From positions 27,521,720 to 27,585,719 of the forward strand of contig CM065174.1 of assembly GCA_033026295.1 (NCBI GenBank): 64,000 nt of DNA. Reading direction: 5' to 3'. This stretch comes from Channa striata (lineage: Eukaryota; Chordata; Actinopteri; Anabantiformes; Channidae). The notes below the pieces were generated by a model that saw nothing but the letters and a program-made list of their open reading frames with translations, searched no databases and had not been told where the DNA came from. Both the position numbers and the translations under genes were made by a program. This document shows positions 46,159-59,500 of this stretch, one piece after another; within the stretch, counting starts at the first letter, position 1, and each line of letters starts with the position of its first letter.

Positions 46159-47099
46159 TTTCTCCTACTTGAAATGCTGGAAAGAGGTCTGCTTCCAAAC
46201 TATGTGTGCTGGTGGAATTTAGGCTTAAAGAGGAAATTATGTAGCTGAGTTCTTCTTACGTTTTGGAAAATCAAAATCACTGGAGGGTGTTTTATTGACA
46301 TTACTGTTACACTTTTATGAATGGATGTATTTTAGTGAAGATCTTCAAGGATGGCAGGATGGGAAATGCTACTGGCTTTCCATATGCCTGTGAAACCTGC
46401 ACTGACTGGGTCTGAACCTCCTGCTGCAAAGATATTAGAAGCAGTTTTCCATAAACACTCTTACTGCGTGTCTTTCTTCTCTTACATTCCTCTGTGATCA
46501 TAAATCTAATACACCTTCAGAAAGTCTTAAAAATATATCTTCTTGTAAAGGACAATTTTCTCTCTCCACACAGTAGCACACAAATGTTGGCCTGGATGTG
46601 ACTCACACTAACAGCGCCGGTGTCACTCTCTTCACAGTCAGGTCATAGAGGAATCTCAATCAGGTAACAGGCAGGCTGAATGATGCATGCAAAAGGGAAA
46701 AAAGGGAAAAATGTACCAGCAGCACAAAATATGAGCAATAAAAGCAGGTTTGTGGACAGCCACAAGAAAACAATGAATTATTTGTAGATATACATATCAG
46801 GATATCTTGCAGGATATTATGCTGCAACCCAGGATAGTTCCAGACCCCCCGAATCACATAGAAAAAAAGGTAATAATCTCTAACCACTTTAATATCTAGC
46901 TGGTATTATGAGCAGCAGCTCTTACACTCAAACCAACAATCAGCAGGATGTACAGATTAGGGAAGCAGGGGAAAGTATGTATTCTGTTGACGTGAGATCA
47001 AAGTCCATTCACAGCTCAGTGTTCATGCTGGTCTGGCCACTAAGAGACAGAACAATAACCCTGCGTTCCTTGGGCACAGCGAAAAATACTAAGCAGACC
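46159..47099. other. Intron with no recognisable feature
   Basis: Ordinary AT-rich intron. Nothing recognised. Confidence 0.5.
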
Positions 47100-47260
47100 A
47101 ATCAGATTGTGTAAATCCCCAGCTGAGAGTGTCCTAAGAGTCCCTCAGCTGCTTTTACTTAAAGCCATCTTAAGCGCTTGTTGCATGCAGGAGGTAATTG
47201 CACTATTCATCTTCACTACTAAGTAATTATAGTCAGCAGTGTTTGTTATTGGGAGGAAAA
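47100..47260. promoter_or_regulatory. Possible conserved non-coding element
   Basis: Non-repetitive stretch with GGTAATTGCAC, CTATTCATC and AAGTAATTATAG (homeodomain-like cores) between GC-balanced words such as AGCTGCTTTTAC. Suggested from motif density only. Confidence 0.25.
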
Positions 47261-47389
47261 GGACGGCGATTGAGTGGGTTAGAGAGGGAGGCCGTTTGTC
47301 GATACGGGGTGAGATGGGGGGTGAGGAGGAAGACTGGGCAGCACGCCTGATGGCTAAAGATTCAGCTGAGTATGTCAAAAATACAACCT

Positions 47390-47423
<34 letters not shown>
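47390..47423. repeat. (TG)n microsatellite
   Basis: About 17 TG units, the longest dinucleotide run in the window. Confidence 0.95.
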
Positions 47424-47426
<3 letters not shown>

Positions 47427-50400
47427 AGAAAGATTATAGAGCACAGAGTCCCAGCGCTCTGCAACACATTATTACAACTGTGACCTAAAAGTGTGCACTC
47501 AGGCTCTGTGTGAGAGAAATGCTAACAGTGTGAAGAGAGACGGACTCAACACGAGTCACATGTTCACAGCCTCACAGCTGATGGAGGAGTAAACACACAG
47601 GACATAATCACAGTAACCAACGCGGCCGCATGATGTCAAACCAGCGCAGAACAAGCAGCACAGGGTGACTTCAGGAATTTCAGACAAATCATCACAATTT
47701 GCCACTTCAACAGTTTTAGCTGCAATTGAAAGTCAACGGAAGCAGAATTGGCATTTGCTAAGTTACTGTATCGTGGAGACGGTGTCAGGCGTCACCTCAG
47801 GGGTGGATTGATGCATGGGCAAAACGGGCAGCTGCTCGGTGGGTGTGACACGGGTTTACAGCAGGCGAGTCTGTGTTGTCAGGCTGAACGTTCCTATGAC
47901 ACCGTCAGGTCGAGCACTCTGCTAAACGGACACTGACATTCCCAGCAGCTCTCACCCTGTCACACACATGCGTATGGCCGACTACAGACGTCAGCTCGGG
48001 TCCCCCCCAGGGTGGTCTGGGACGACGCTCTTGACGAGTACATACAGATACGTTTCAAAGACGTCCTGTCGCATTGTGTCTGTGTGTGAATAATCAGTAA
48101 GAACGATATAAAACCAGTCTGCACGCCACCATGCAATTAATCATTCAGCTGCTGACAGATTTCTTACTGCGATGTAATGAACGACTTGGGATCAACAAAT
48201 AGTCTCATGCTAATGCTTCCATAGACATCAAATATTGCCATTCGTGCAACAGTCATCATTAAAGTGCACGTCTCGACTCGGGGGACCACATCCCTGCGAG
48301 GACTTTTCGCTTTCTCGAGGCTTCAAATGCCGAAGCAGCAGGGTTTCCATGCTACCTTTACCTTTAGCATTAGCATAAAACGCAAATCCCTCTGGCGTCA
48401 TCGAGTCATACGCTCTCCTTAACAGGAAGTATGAGGAAGACAAAGTGCTGCGGACGCTTGATGTGTTTACATCTCAAACTAGCAGTTTGAATGGTGTCGA
48501 CAGGCCAAGTGAAACCCGAGTTATGACAAATGGCTCATGTGTGTTCAATTGCGCAAACCTAGCAATATTTCATCTACGGCATTTCCTGTGTGGTTGTAGA
48601 TCAAATGTGTGGATCTCAGTTTCTCAAAATGAAAAAACACAGGTGAGACATACAAAGGCAAAATTTCTTTTAGTATTTTAATCACGTTTGATTCTTTGAT
48701 TTAACCATTTAACATCGGGTTCTCAGGTTACTTCCCCTCACCCCTACTGAGGCAGGGTCGTAACCATTGGGGCGAAAACGTAAAGTCTGTGGGCAAAAGT
48801 ATTACTGGGCCTGTCCAACAATCCTATTGCAGTTTTGGTGAGAAACAGTGTCGGTGCAGAGCAGACGCAGCAAAGCGGCACCGGGCACCACGTGGACGAC
48901 GGGCCGAGTACATCATCACTGGGAGAAATGCATTAAGAGTCAGCTTTGTCAGTTACACCGGTTCCTCTTAAAGAGCAGGAAATGGGGGGAGTACTTCTCT
49001 GTGAACAACGGGAACATCCAAAATGAAAAACTAAACAATTATTAATTGTCTATAAATATGCTGACAAAGCCATTTATGAAATGAAGTGCAATAAACCGAT
49101 TATTTCGAAATATCCGTATTTATAGAGCGATCATTCTCATCTATTTAAACTAATAAACGCAGTGTGCAAGCTGTGCATGAAGTCGGCAGGGTTTGGGAGA
49201 GATACCACAGAGGTGATTCTGACCAGCTGGAAAAACAAGTGAACTTTATCCAGAGAAATTATGGATTTGTTCCTGCCTCTGCATGCATCGCCACTGTGTT
49301 TTAATTAATTTTTTTATGATTTATTACCTCATGATGTTATGCCTGATCCTCTGCATTAAACTCTATCCTTCACCACGCGGGTCGGGCAGAGATTGATTTG
49401 GAGATTACCAGGTAATATCACCTTGAGCTTTGCTGGTCTGCACAGGTGCATGTCTGCAAATTGTCCCACAAGATTTGGCCCTGCACTTTTTCTGCACTTC
49501 TACAGCTGCAGGTATTAGAAAATAGAAAATTCTCTTTGACAATAAATTTTCACATGCAACAACGTTTTTTTTACTTTGGATTTTCACGCTGAATAAAAAT
49601 GCTGAAGATGTGATGGAGGTAAAGAGCTGCAGTACTCCAGAGGATTTCAGCCCTACAAAAGTCTGTGGCTTCCCTGTCTCATGTATAGAAACCGTTACGT
49701 ACTGTCCCCTGACAGAGAGCAACCCTGCGACTGTGTGAAGAGAGCGCCAAAATTACACGCATAAATATGTTAATTCACCAAAAGGAAAATGGAAAGAGGC
49801 CACACTCGACATAAGTGACAGGTGTTTTTTGGCTTTAAACAGGTCTGTGTGTGTGCATCAGTGCCATCAAGGGGTGGTCTGAGCACGTCCAGCTGGAAAT
49901 GCTATTTGGGTCTAAAATTGTGCGCCGAAGTTACATTCCACCAGTAATCAGCACAAGCCCAGCCCAAGCCACACCAAAAAAAACAGGCACCTCCTGAGTT
50001 CAAGCGAGCGCTGTCACTGAGCGCCGCAGGAAAACACAGCCCTTAGCTGGATGTTACGTGTGCTTTTGTGATCATCCACTGATTATGACCCAGTAAAAAA
50101 TATTATGGCATCGGCAGTTTCGTTTCACAGGAGCGTAATTTCTAAGAGACACATTTGGGGAAATTCAATCATATGATCACAGGAAAGGACATTTAAGACA
50201 TCAACAGGAGAGACCAGATGGGGTTTATCTCCCCCGTACGTGAACACCTGTGACCAAAGACACTTATAGCCGATTACCATGAGGCGATCGTTCCGGCCCG
50301 ATCGCCAATGATGCGACACTAGCTCGTTTTCTGGGATCATTGGAGCTACGTTACACAAAGGTCTTTTAGATGACGGCGATGGTCCAACAGGGTTTTGCTC

Positions 50401-52278
50401 ATTCGCCCACGCTAGGCTAGAACGCTACTGTACCCGTATTTTATTAAGTACTTAAGTCAGCGAAACAGTCGTCAGATCACTGTTTAATATTGTATTATTA
50501 ATGCCAACTGCTTTTGTTGAACTGCTGTAGATTTCCAATTTCAATACGTTATGTTGATTATGTATGACATGTATTAATAAGGCAGTAGTCGTAAGGTCAT
50601 AATAACTGTGGTGGCAAAACAAGACATGCCAGAAAGCTAAAATTCCACATTCCTGTAGCTTTATCTGATTTTATCTATTTGATCTCTGTTGTCGTGTGAC
50701 TCATGAGCCCTGATTCTGTTACAACACAAAAACAAACTCAAATTACAAGTCCACAAATTTTCCTGATGTTTTTCGTTATTGTTTTAAGTTCGGGAAATGT
50801 GTGGGATGGATGCTAAGGTTGGCATACCTGGCGGTTTTTGATTTGATGATGCTAGTGGAGAATACTGTCAAATGATCCAAAATCTCCTATAGGTGATCAG
50901 CTGGGTTCAGATCTGGTAACTGTGAAGGCCATAACATATGATTTACATCATTTTCATACTCACACCGTCCAGCGATGCCACATTCCCCAGTGGATGGGGC
51001 ACTGTCATCACGGACCGATGCCAGCAGATATTAATGAGGCTTTGAACAGCTTTGTGCTGATTTGATGTAATACAAAGCCATTGGATGCCCTTAATATAAT
51101 TTGTGTTTTGTTCAAATACGCATATAGAGAGTCCTACAGTATGTACAAAGTCAGAGAGGAAGTCACAATCATTTGACAACGCAAAAACAGAAGAATTATG
51201 GCCTAGCTGGTCAAAGTTCTGCAGCGCGATGACGACAGAGTTTGATGAACATGTGGAATGAAAAAAGGTGGCTGCATAATGTTTACACTGTGACAGTGAA
51301 TAGCTAAAGCCCAGATCAAAGAGAAACAAAGAATTTGAAGCAGTGACCTTTACAGACGTCGATGTCCGTCCCAACTTGTGGGCAGCTGAGACAACAACAC
51401 CTCTGCAGGGTTCAAACTGTCCTCACTGCACAGCTGGGCCCGGATCGTTCGCAGCGCTGCGTCTCCGTGGACTCGAGCGATTCTCTCGATCACTGTGCTG
51501 CTGCTGAACGGCACGTCTGAAGCGCAACGCCACACGTAAATGTTTTAAGCCTATCACTGCTTCGCCAAGAGGCACCCTGGGGTTAAACAGGCACAGTGTT
51601 TAAGGACGTAATCAGAGAAGTTCTGCTGCTCATTAAGAAGACTTGCCTCTCTAGCTCTCTGTATTGTAATCTGTTCAGAGTGGGAAGCAACCAGCAGGTG
51701 AGGCTTTCATCTCAAACAAGGAAAAGGAGGAAATCTGAATTCCATTCATCGCAATTTCATGCGTTTGCTGTGTATTCTGATGCTGTCCATCATAGTGTAT
51801 ACATTATTTCAGCATTGTCACGGCAATGTGCACAAGCACAGCAGTCACATCACACGCCGCCATGCAGCTGGATACCAAAGGAAACCTCACAGAGATCTCG
51901 TTTTCTGTGACTCATCTACAGAGGTCTATGTGGTAGAACATAATTTATGCCAAATTACAGCTTCCTGGATACAGTTTGTTGCTAGCTGCAGGCTTTGCAT
52001 GCACAGCAAAACAGCAATCAGTTTTTAACCTGCACTAATCAGCCACACACTAAAGCCGAGCGTGAATACAGCAAGTTCGAAATGTGTGTGTAGGAACGAT
52101 CTGTATTTACCAAAGTGGTGCTTGCACAGCTTCATGCAATTAGGGAAGATAATTTTCAGATGTTCTATATCCATCATGTGCAGGCTCATTTCCATGCAGA
52201 AACGCCTCCTCCTGCGCGCACAAAGGCTTGATCATGAACACAAAGCCGTTCATTTGTTGAATGTGTGTGTGTATCTGT
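47424..52278. other. Intron with no recognisable feature
   Basis: Intronic sequence of mixed composition. Open frames at 49405-49722, 50943-51535 (minus) and 51596-52394 (plus) show no recognisable domains or splice context. Confidence 0.45.
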
Positions 52279-52420
52279 CCATCGATCCATTATCTGTAAC
52301 CGCAAATCCGGTTCATGGTCGCCGGGGGGCTGAGCGTATCCCAGCTCTCACAGGGCAGGAGGCGGGGTACGCCCTCGACAGATATGCAGTCTAACAAGCG
52401 ACCAACACAGAGAGACCGGC
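52279..52420 (+). repeat. Abundant teleost dispersed repeat, copy 3 (5' part)
   Basis: Reads 'ccatcgatccattatctgtaacc', 'gtcgccggggggctgagc', 'gtatcccagct', 'ggcggggtacgccctcgaca' and 'accaacacagagagac' (given in short pieces), in the same order as the copy at 6202-6505 but stopping before its second half. Confidence 0.75.
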
Positions 52421-53159
52421 CGATTCTGACGTGTCACATAAGGAAAATTCACACGGACTTTCGCTTTTTTGAAACTGTGAATTTGGCTCAAACGCTCAAA
52501 ATTAACTAATGTGAACAAGCCAATTATGAAACACTATTTTCATTTTAGAGCTGTGATTTGCTTCTTAAAGTTAGTGCTTACCAGCTCTGTTCTGCTCAGT
52601 TGTGGTGATGGGTTGCTGATGGAGTGTTTCGGGTGGAATGCGAGTCTCACCAAAAAGCTCCGTTGTCAAGTCGATTGTGATTTCTGGCGGGAACTTAGTG
52701 TGGAGGTGTGCATAAACACAGTCTTATAAATATGTGATTTTTTTTCCTGTGTGCATGTAAACCTTTGTTGTGGATCCCACACATGTTCCAAATTGAGGCC
52801 CCTGGTGCTTTGTAATAAACAGTTCTTCAGTTGCATCCTTTTTTGCTGCCTTATCTTTGGTGATGCTTGATTCTGGGGGCCTTTTGAAATAATCAAATGA
52901 CTAATGCCAAGTGCTATTATTGTTCACGCACAGTATGTACAACTGTGAAAAAGGAGTGGCAGAAATTCTTGGAAACAGCCGTCTCACGGGAAAGATGCTT
53001 TTCCAAGCAAACATACTGTTGAAGAGTGACCATCCCAGCGACACTCCATCAGCGGAGTGTGGACACAGGAGACCCACTGGCCGTCGCTCATCACCTGCTA
53101 AAACCACTCCACTGTGAAGCATAATAGGGGCAGCAATCGCTCTGCATCGAATATATAAT
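52421..53159. other. Intron with no recognisable feature
   Basis: Intronic sequence; the antisense frames at 52666-53164 show no domain. Confidence 0.45.
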
Positions 53160-54510
53160 GGCACTTTTGCACTGTTCGGCTCGACCCAGCTCCGCTCGTC
53201 TTTTGTGGTTTTCCATCAGTCGACGGCTGTGGATAGTACGTGCTACTTCTTTGGTATCATCCCCATCGAGGTTCCACGTGAGCTAAGGTCAAACAATAAT
53301 ACCAGCTGGTCATCTGACATAAGTTTTTGGTCCAAACACACTTTCACACCAGCAAAATGTGACTTCACATGGATCTTGACTTGAAACGACTAGCTCTCCT
53401 CCGTCTGCCAAAAAACTGAAAACCTGTGATTTCAAATATGTGCAGCAAATCAGCTGAGACAATGATTATGACAGCAGTGCTGCGCAAGCCAGACTAAAAA
53501 TTGCATCTCCGTCCCTCCAAACGACACACACACAGTCCGCTGACTTAAAGACTCATCTCTGCTGTCTGAACATGTTCCCTATTTTGTATTAAAATGCCAC
53601 AAAAGTCCCAAGATGGAGCTCCATTGAAATAAAACATACTTTTTAACATTAAAAGCATTATGAATATACAAATATGATCCTTATAGACTCACAACTTTGC
53701 CCAAGTAGAAGAAGAAATGTGCAGCAGCTTTACAAAATGTGATCTACTGTGTGTCAACTCCACCAAAATAAAAAACCCCGAAATTTTAGAGGTGACATCC
53801 ATTAAGTATGGGATATTATATTAAAATAATGTATTATTATATTTAAAAAATACTATATTAAAAATATATTTTTTATAAAAATTATATAGAATTTTACCAG
53901 TTGGCTGTTGGTATTTCACTATATTTACTCTGAATAACCATTCAACACAGGCACCACCTCCAGGCATCTCTGCACCAGTTTGTGCGAAACCTAAGGGACG
54001 GTTTGCCATTCATCATTTATTTCTGTAAGCATGAAAAATAAGCAAATGGTTTTAAGCAATTACTATTTTCATGTTAAAATTATTCCTTCAGATTCACAGT
54101 GTTTTGGTTTAGGCTCCAGTTATTTATAAGTAATAAAAGTGTGGGAAAACACTCCTGCCTGTATGTACCTTATCATGTTAATGCCGCGTCAATATTTTAT
54201 GCTGCAAAATATAATACTGGTTTCAGATCAAATGGCTGAGATATAACGTGCACAATCCAGACTACAGATGTTATATTAATGTGACAGACAACAAGGCAAA
54301 TGAGGTAAATAATGAAAAACTAAATAAAAACTCATAAAATACTCTGATAAACAATGCGTTATAAATTATGTCACACGTTTCATGTGGCATCACTATGACA
54401 ACCAGCTACACTGACACTAATATACAGCAATCAGAAAACGAAGTACTTGGTACCACCAAAGGTAGCGTTGGGTCGAGTGGAGTGGCAGAGTATCATGCCT
54501 GTGACGTGTG
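53160..54510. mobile_element. Possible non-autonomous DNA element with eroded ends
   Basis: The left end (53170-53290) has GGCTCGACCCAGCTCCGCTCG, GGTTTTCCATCAG and ATCGAGGTTCCACGTGAGC. The right end (54445-54505) has GGTACCACCAAAGG and GGGTCGAGTGGAGTGGC. These are similar to opposite ends of a fish DNA-transposon family with CTCGAC-rich termini. The 1.1-kb interior is very AT-rich (53820-53900 almost pure A/T). Boundaries and the pairing of the two ends are inferred; they could be two separate fragments. Confidence 0.35.
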
Positions 54511-54557
54511 AATGATGATACCTCAAACACCTGAGACTATTACTGGTAAACCGGTGA

Positions 54558-54750
54558 AACAGTGAGTAGTGTGCTCATCCACCAATCCTACGGTGGCTGG
54601 TTTGATACTCGGCTCCTGCGGCCATGGGTCAAAGTGTCCTTGAGCAAGACGCTGAGCCCCCGCCTATTTGACCAGCTACAGAGCGACTCCGCCATCGGTG
54701 TGTGTGTGTGAATGGGTAAATGAGAAGCAGAGTAAAGCCACTTGAGTCCT
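54558..54750 (+). repeat. tRNA-derived SINE copy (degraded)
   Basis: A degraded B-box-like TGGTTTGATACTC (54598-54610) is followed by 'aaagtgtccttgagcaagac', 'gctgagcccc', 'gtgtgtgtgaatgggtaaatg' and 'gtaaagccacttgagt', the usual order in this fish SINE family. Opposite in orientation to the copy at 39772-39990. Confidence 0.75.
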
Positions 54751-55339
54751 AACATTTTAAACTGGGATTTGGTTATTTTATTTTCATATTTGTTTTAATC
54801 TGAACCATAAATGAAAGCCCTTTTCTGAAGTGTGACCAAAATAGTTATTAGCCCTCAAAGCTCAACATTGGGTAGAAGTCACTGAAATTATTGTGATTAG
54901 TGATAAAACACCAGCAGACACAGCAGGACATAAAACTGTTGTTGTTACACTCTGATATATCATCTAAATACCTTAAAGTGCAATTTTGATGAAGGTGTTC
55001 TGCCAAAGGACTTGACCACTGCATTTTGACCTTAGTGACCTTATTACCATGTACTTGACTCAAGTAAATGGCAATTTATTTTAATTATAGCCTAATAAAA
55101 TTCTATCCACAGATTCACAACAATTTGTCTTCAAATAATGGCTAGAAACTGTATTTGATTGGGGGGGTCAACTAAAAGACACTTGAAATATTGAAGGTTT
55201 TTCTTTAAACAAGACAAAATCAAAATATCCAGGCCTAGTTAATGAAAAAAGGAATCAAAATTATGAGGTGGACTAAAGGTAATGTTCGGGCTGACAGTAA
55301 AATATCTGACAAAGGCACCACTAACACAGAGACAAAGCA
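54751..55339. other. Intron with no recognisable feature
   Basis: AT-rich sequence with a G7 run near 55162. Confidence 0.5.
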
Positions 55340-55860
55340 AAACTAGGCTGGGAGCTGTTAGTGGCAGAGTGAGCGAGCCAGCCTGCCGCTGCATCTCCCT
55401 CTCCCTTGTCATTCTCCCTCCCGCTCTGCCAGTAATCCCTCACTGCTGGAGGAAAACGGCATCTAAATTTAGCATCAGATTTATCATGCAGCAGGAAAGC
55501 TGCAGCAAACTAGACAGCCAGCCAGAGAGAAAGTGAGTCTGCAACTATGAGAGCAAGAGAGGTGGAGGCAGACTGGGAGAGAGAGAATGAGAGGGTGGGG
55601 GGGCGAGCGGGAGGTCTTGACAGACAGCGGATGTCTATGTCACATGCTGCTCTGGACCAATCAGACAGCTCTGCCCTCAGCGGCAGCCAAGAGTGCAAGA
55701 GCCGGGGAGCAGCAGCAGCGGCAGCAGAGTTTTCTCCAAACAGAGGCCGTTCAAAAAGAGGAAGTGTTGAGGGAGAGACGGAGGGGTTACGGGGAGATGT
55801 AGGAAAGACCTGTAGGAGCAAACCCGCAGTTTTCCACCTCGATTACTGGTGAACGAGCTG
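55340..55860. promoter_or_regulatory. GC-richer, CCAAT-containing block; possible regulatory element
   Basis: A purine-rich, GC-richer island in AT-rich intron. It has GACCAATCAGAC (consensus NF-Y/CCAAT box, near 55656), a (GCAGCA)-type stretch at 55708-55728, and an AT-rich core ATCTAAATTTAGCATCAG (55471-55488) with dyad symmetry around TAAATTTA. Long open frames exist on both strands (for example 55547-55852 plus, 55510-55821 minus) because of purine bias; none is recognisable. It could be an enhancer or an intragenic promoter. There is no direct evidence of transcription. Confidence 0.3.
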
Positions 55861-56404
55861 CTGAGTCAGTTGGTCTTTTTATAACAGGTGACCGTGCTGC
55901 TAAAAACACCCCAGCACTGACCTGAAGCCAGTGAAAGCCAGCTGATTAAGAGAGGTGGCAGCTGATTTAGACCTTTTCTTATCTTGATCACTGGCCCATA
56001 ACAATGAATCTGTTTATTATTTTAAAATGACCACAGTTCACACTAATGAAAGCTGGTTCTCCAGCGAGATACTGTCAGGAATAATTCCCTTTATAAACCG
56101 AATCAGGAAGTCACACAACGCCTCGTGAGCTCCTGCTTGTCATATCTCCAAAAATGCTGAACACCGCTGGATTACAAAGCATTAAGAGGAAACACGAGCC
56201 CGTGAGATGTCGCCGGAAAAATGCCACGAGCCACAGACCAGCTACAGGTCGTTAAATTGGCATAGCCCAGGAATAGGTGTCAAACGATGAAGCACCGTTC
56301 TGCCAGTTCCACTGCAACAACCCATGGCAAAAACATGGTGTGTTGGCACATTATTTTATGCCAAATCAAAACCGCAGCTTATGCTGGGGGGCCAGCCCAT
56401 GCTG
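55861..56404. other. Intron with no recognisable feature
   Basis: Intronic sequence, nothing recognised. Confidence 0.5.
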
Positions 56405-56575
56405 CTGTCCAGAGTTTGCTTGTGTGGGGTTCCTGCAGGTGCTCCAGCATCTTTGCACAGTCCAAAGACACGCGTGTTAGGTTAGCTGATGTGTGAATGT
56501 CTGTGTATGTTCTGGCCCTGACACCGGATGGACCCCGCCTCTCGCTGCCCACACTTCACTCATTCAGGTGTAAAC
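56405..56575 (-). repeat. Abundant teleost dispersed repeat, copy 4 (reverse)
   Basis: 'agagtttgcttgtgtggggt', 'tcctgcaggtgctccagc', 'acagtccaaagacacgcgtg', 'ttaggttagctgatgtgtga' and 'ctggccctgacaccggatgg' reproduce, in reverse, the second half of the repeat at 6202-6505. Confidence 0.75.
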
Positions 56576-59500
56576 TCATAAACGAGGAATGTGTGATAGT
56601 TGGTTGACTGTGTGACAATCTGTGCAATGTGTCCAGCGCTGTTTTTAATGTACACTGGAAATGATTTATATACACACGTTTATTCCGACGCCGTAAAGCC
56701 GTGAGCGTTAAACTCACTCTTTGTCCGTAACATTGTTAATTAAAAGTCCATCAGCTTCTCGACAAAAGATCCAAAAGGCGATTTTTACGGGTATGTCTGC
56801 TCGACCCGTTTGAAGCGGCACATGATGACGTGTGGGCGAAACAAGCACCACGACAGGAGCTAAACCTTCCACTCCGCCGAAAGGAAATACACCACACACA
56901 TAGGTTTCGACCCGGGGAAAAAAGGGCCCTGTCTTTGTTTGAGCCCATTTGTTCAACTACTCTCCTCATTAATGTCACTCAGTGAAAGGGTACCAGTGGG
57001 CTGATCCCAGCGCCTCCTTCCATTCGCTCTTGTGTTGCCCTGCTGGGTGCTGCTCCAACAGTGGTAACCACAGTGCGCCTGTGCAGCAGCTCTGAGATCA
57101 GTGAAGCAGTGAAGCAGGACGTGTCTTTGGGAAGCGGTACAGGACTGAAGACGACTCGCGCTACACGCCAACACGCAAACTCCCTTTTATTACTCCAGTG
57201 ACGGTTATTTTTACCAGCTACAGGCAACTGTGAAGTCGAGCTTATATTACTGTTGCTTTCACCAAAATGCCTTCGCTCCCAAGACAAGTGAGTCACGCTG
57301 CGTGATGAGCACTCATCAGGATCTGCAGTTCGAACGCTGAAACACACAAAACAAACACACTCTGCACCTGTTTCGGTTTGTAGCTTTCATTTTACCATGA
57401 AACAACAGGAAGGCAAATTTTCATCTGTTTGGTGAAGCCAGATGGCATTTTTTTAACAGAATGCTACAATCTTCTGTCTTAATCATTATAACAACAATTA
57501 TATAATGACAGACCGTAGCTGCTTCGTCTTTGATTTTCAGCTGAGGGCTCACTGTGTAGTTTCACACATCTGTTGGTCTGCAGGATCGGATTCGTTCTAA
57601 GGTTGTATCTGGTACAGGCAGAAGAGATTTCTCATCTCCCACAAATATTTGGCTTGAAGAGTCAGTGACAAACAAAGCTGTTCATAGCCCAAAAGGCATC
57701 AATAAAACGTATTCGTAACTTTCTTGAGTGACCAGTCATTGTGCAGAGGGATCTGACATTTCACATTTCACCAATATCACATTAGGCGCATTACTGGAGT
57801 TACATTTTTCTATCTGAAGAATAAGGGAGAATCTCCTTAGGGAAGCACAAATTTAATCCAACCCAGCGGTATCAGGACCTAAATAAGTGATCAGGCTTCA
57901 GCCAGATGTGACTGATACACATATCGCCATAAACTTGTGTTTTTCATCTAATTACAGGCATCCTTTTTGGCACATTCCCAACCTCCTGTTACATTTTGAA
58001 AATCCTCTCCTACCCGAATGAACCACAGTTGTGTTCAAGGCAGTAGGCCTTGTTTGTTAGAGTACAACATTTCCAGGTATCTGGGCAAACCTCCCATCAT
58101 TCCAATTACACACTCGTGCGTTAGCCCCAGTTATCCACTCAGACAAATACTCCGGTCGAATCGGTGGTCTGGATCACCTTGACTAAACACACGTCACTAT
58201 CTCAGGCCAATTATGGCATATTACAAAGAATAAACAATTCATTAAAGATGTCAAAAAGGGCAATAAAACTAATTTCTTATCAACATTCAATTCAATTTTA
58301 AGATCCTATCCGCTATTCAGTCATTTTGGAGACACTTGGTTTGGTTTTCCTTTGTTTAAATAGACAGTCCTGGTTTCTCAGCGCAGCAGTTTTAAGAACG
58401 CTCTCTGCTTAAAAACACAGAACATTTCTGCTTTTGAGCAGCTTATTACAGTCGGGTTCTCACGTTCGAATGTTCAAAATGTGACAAAAGTCGCAGACCC
58501 ACAAACAAATTGGATTTAAGCTACAGACGGAAGTCCTGTCAAAACTAAGTCCCTCACCAGTTTGACCAAAGGAGCTTTCACATTCAAACACTCTAATTTT
58601 CCCTCTCCTCTGCAGCAGAAAGCTGCACTCTACAGCCTGGCTGTGGAGGACACCAGCAGGTCTTCAACCTCTCCTTGCTGCAATTTCTTTCTGCCACACA
58701 GAATAAAAATACTAGCACTAAAGTTATTGCTTGAATATGATTCATCAGTTTATTATTCAGATTTTTGGAAAACGCCATTGTAGCAATTAGTAAAATCGTC
58801 TATCCAGAGCCCCAGTGAGCACTAGCATTAGCAGCTTGTCAACACGACAGCAGCAGCAGCAGCTCCAGTGTGTAAAATGCAGGACAGTCGACCTGAAGCA
58901 GGCAGCTGACTCGAGTGGACACGCACGCTGTGGGGACAGCAACGTGGTTTCCAATAAATCAGATCGGTGACACACACATAACAGGCATGGCTGAAAATGC
59001 AGCTGTGTAGTCTGAGCGGGTACAATGGCTCTGCCATCAGTGCTGCAACACATCCACTGACGAGGCAGGGGTAAAAATGCTTGTTTTCCGCACTAATGAG
59101 TTTGCCCTTAAGTAGTACGTCCGCAAAACAACTCCAGGTCCTGTTTAACCTTCAGCCATCCTCCACTGTGCACCGCTCTGCAGCTCGCAGCTCCTTCACA
59201 GACGCTGGCTGCACAACCTAGCTGTCTGCAGCTCCCCTTTATTGTTGTGGATGTCCTTGAGTCAATTTCATGTATATTCACATAATGAATGCAAATGCTC
59301 CCCTCTCTCCCCACCCAGCACAGTTCACACAGCCACAAAATATCAAAGCTTTGTTGAAATCCGCCAAACACGGTAGCGCTGTTTATGCATGTTGTACTGA
59401 ATATGAAACCGTTCGGTGTTTCCAGGCTTCCTCGCTGTCGTAGCAGTCACTGAAATGCACAAACTGCCACCTTGACTTAAGCAGAAATATTTCAAGCAGA

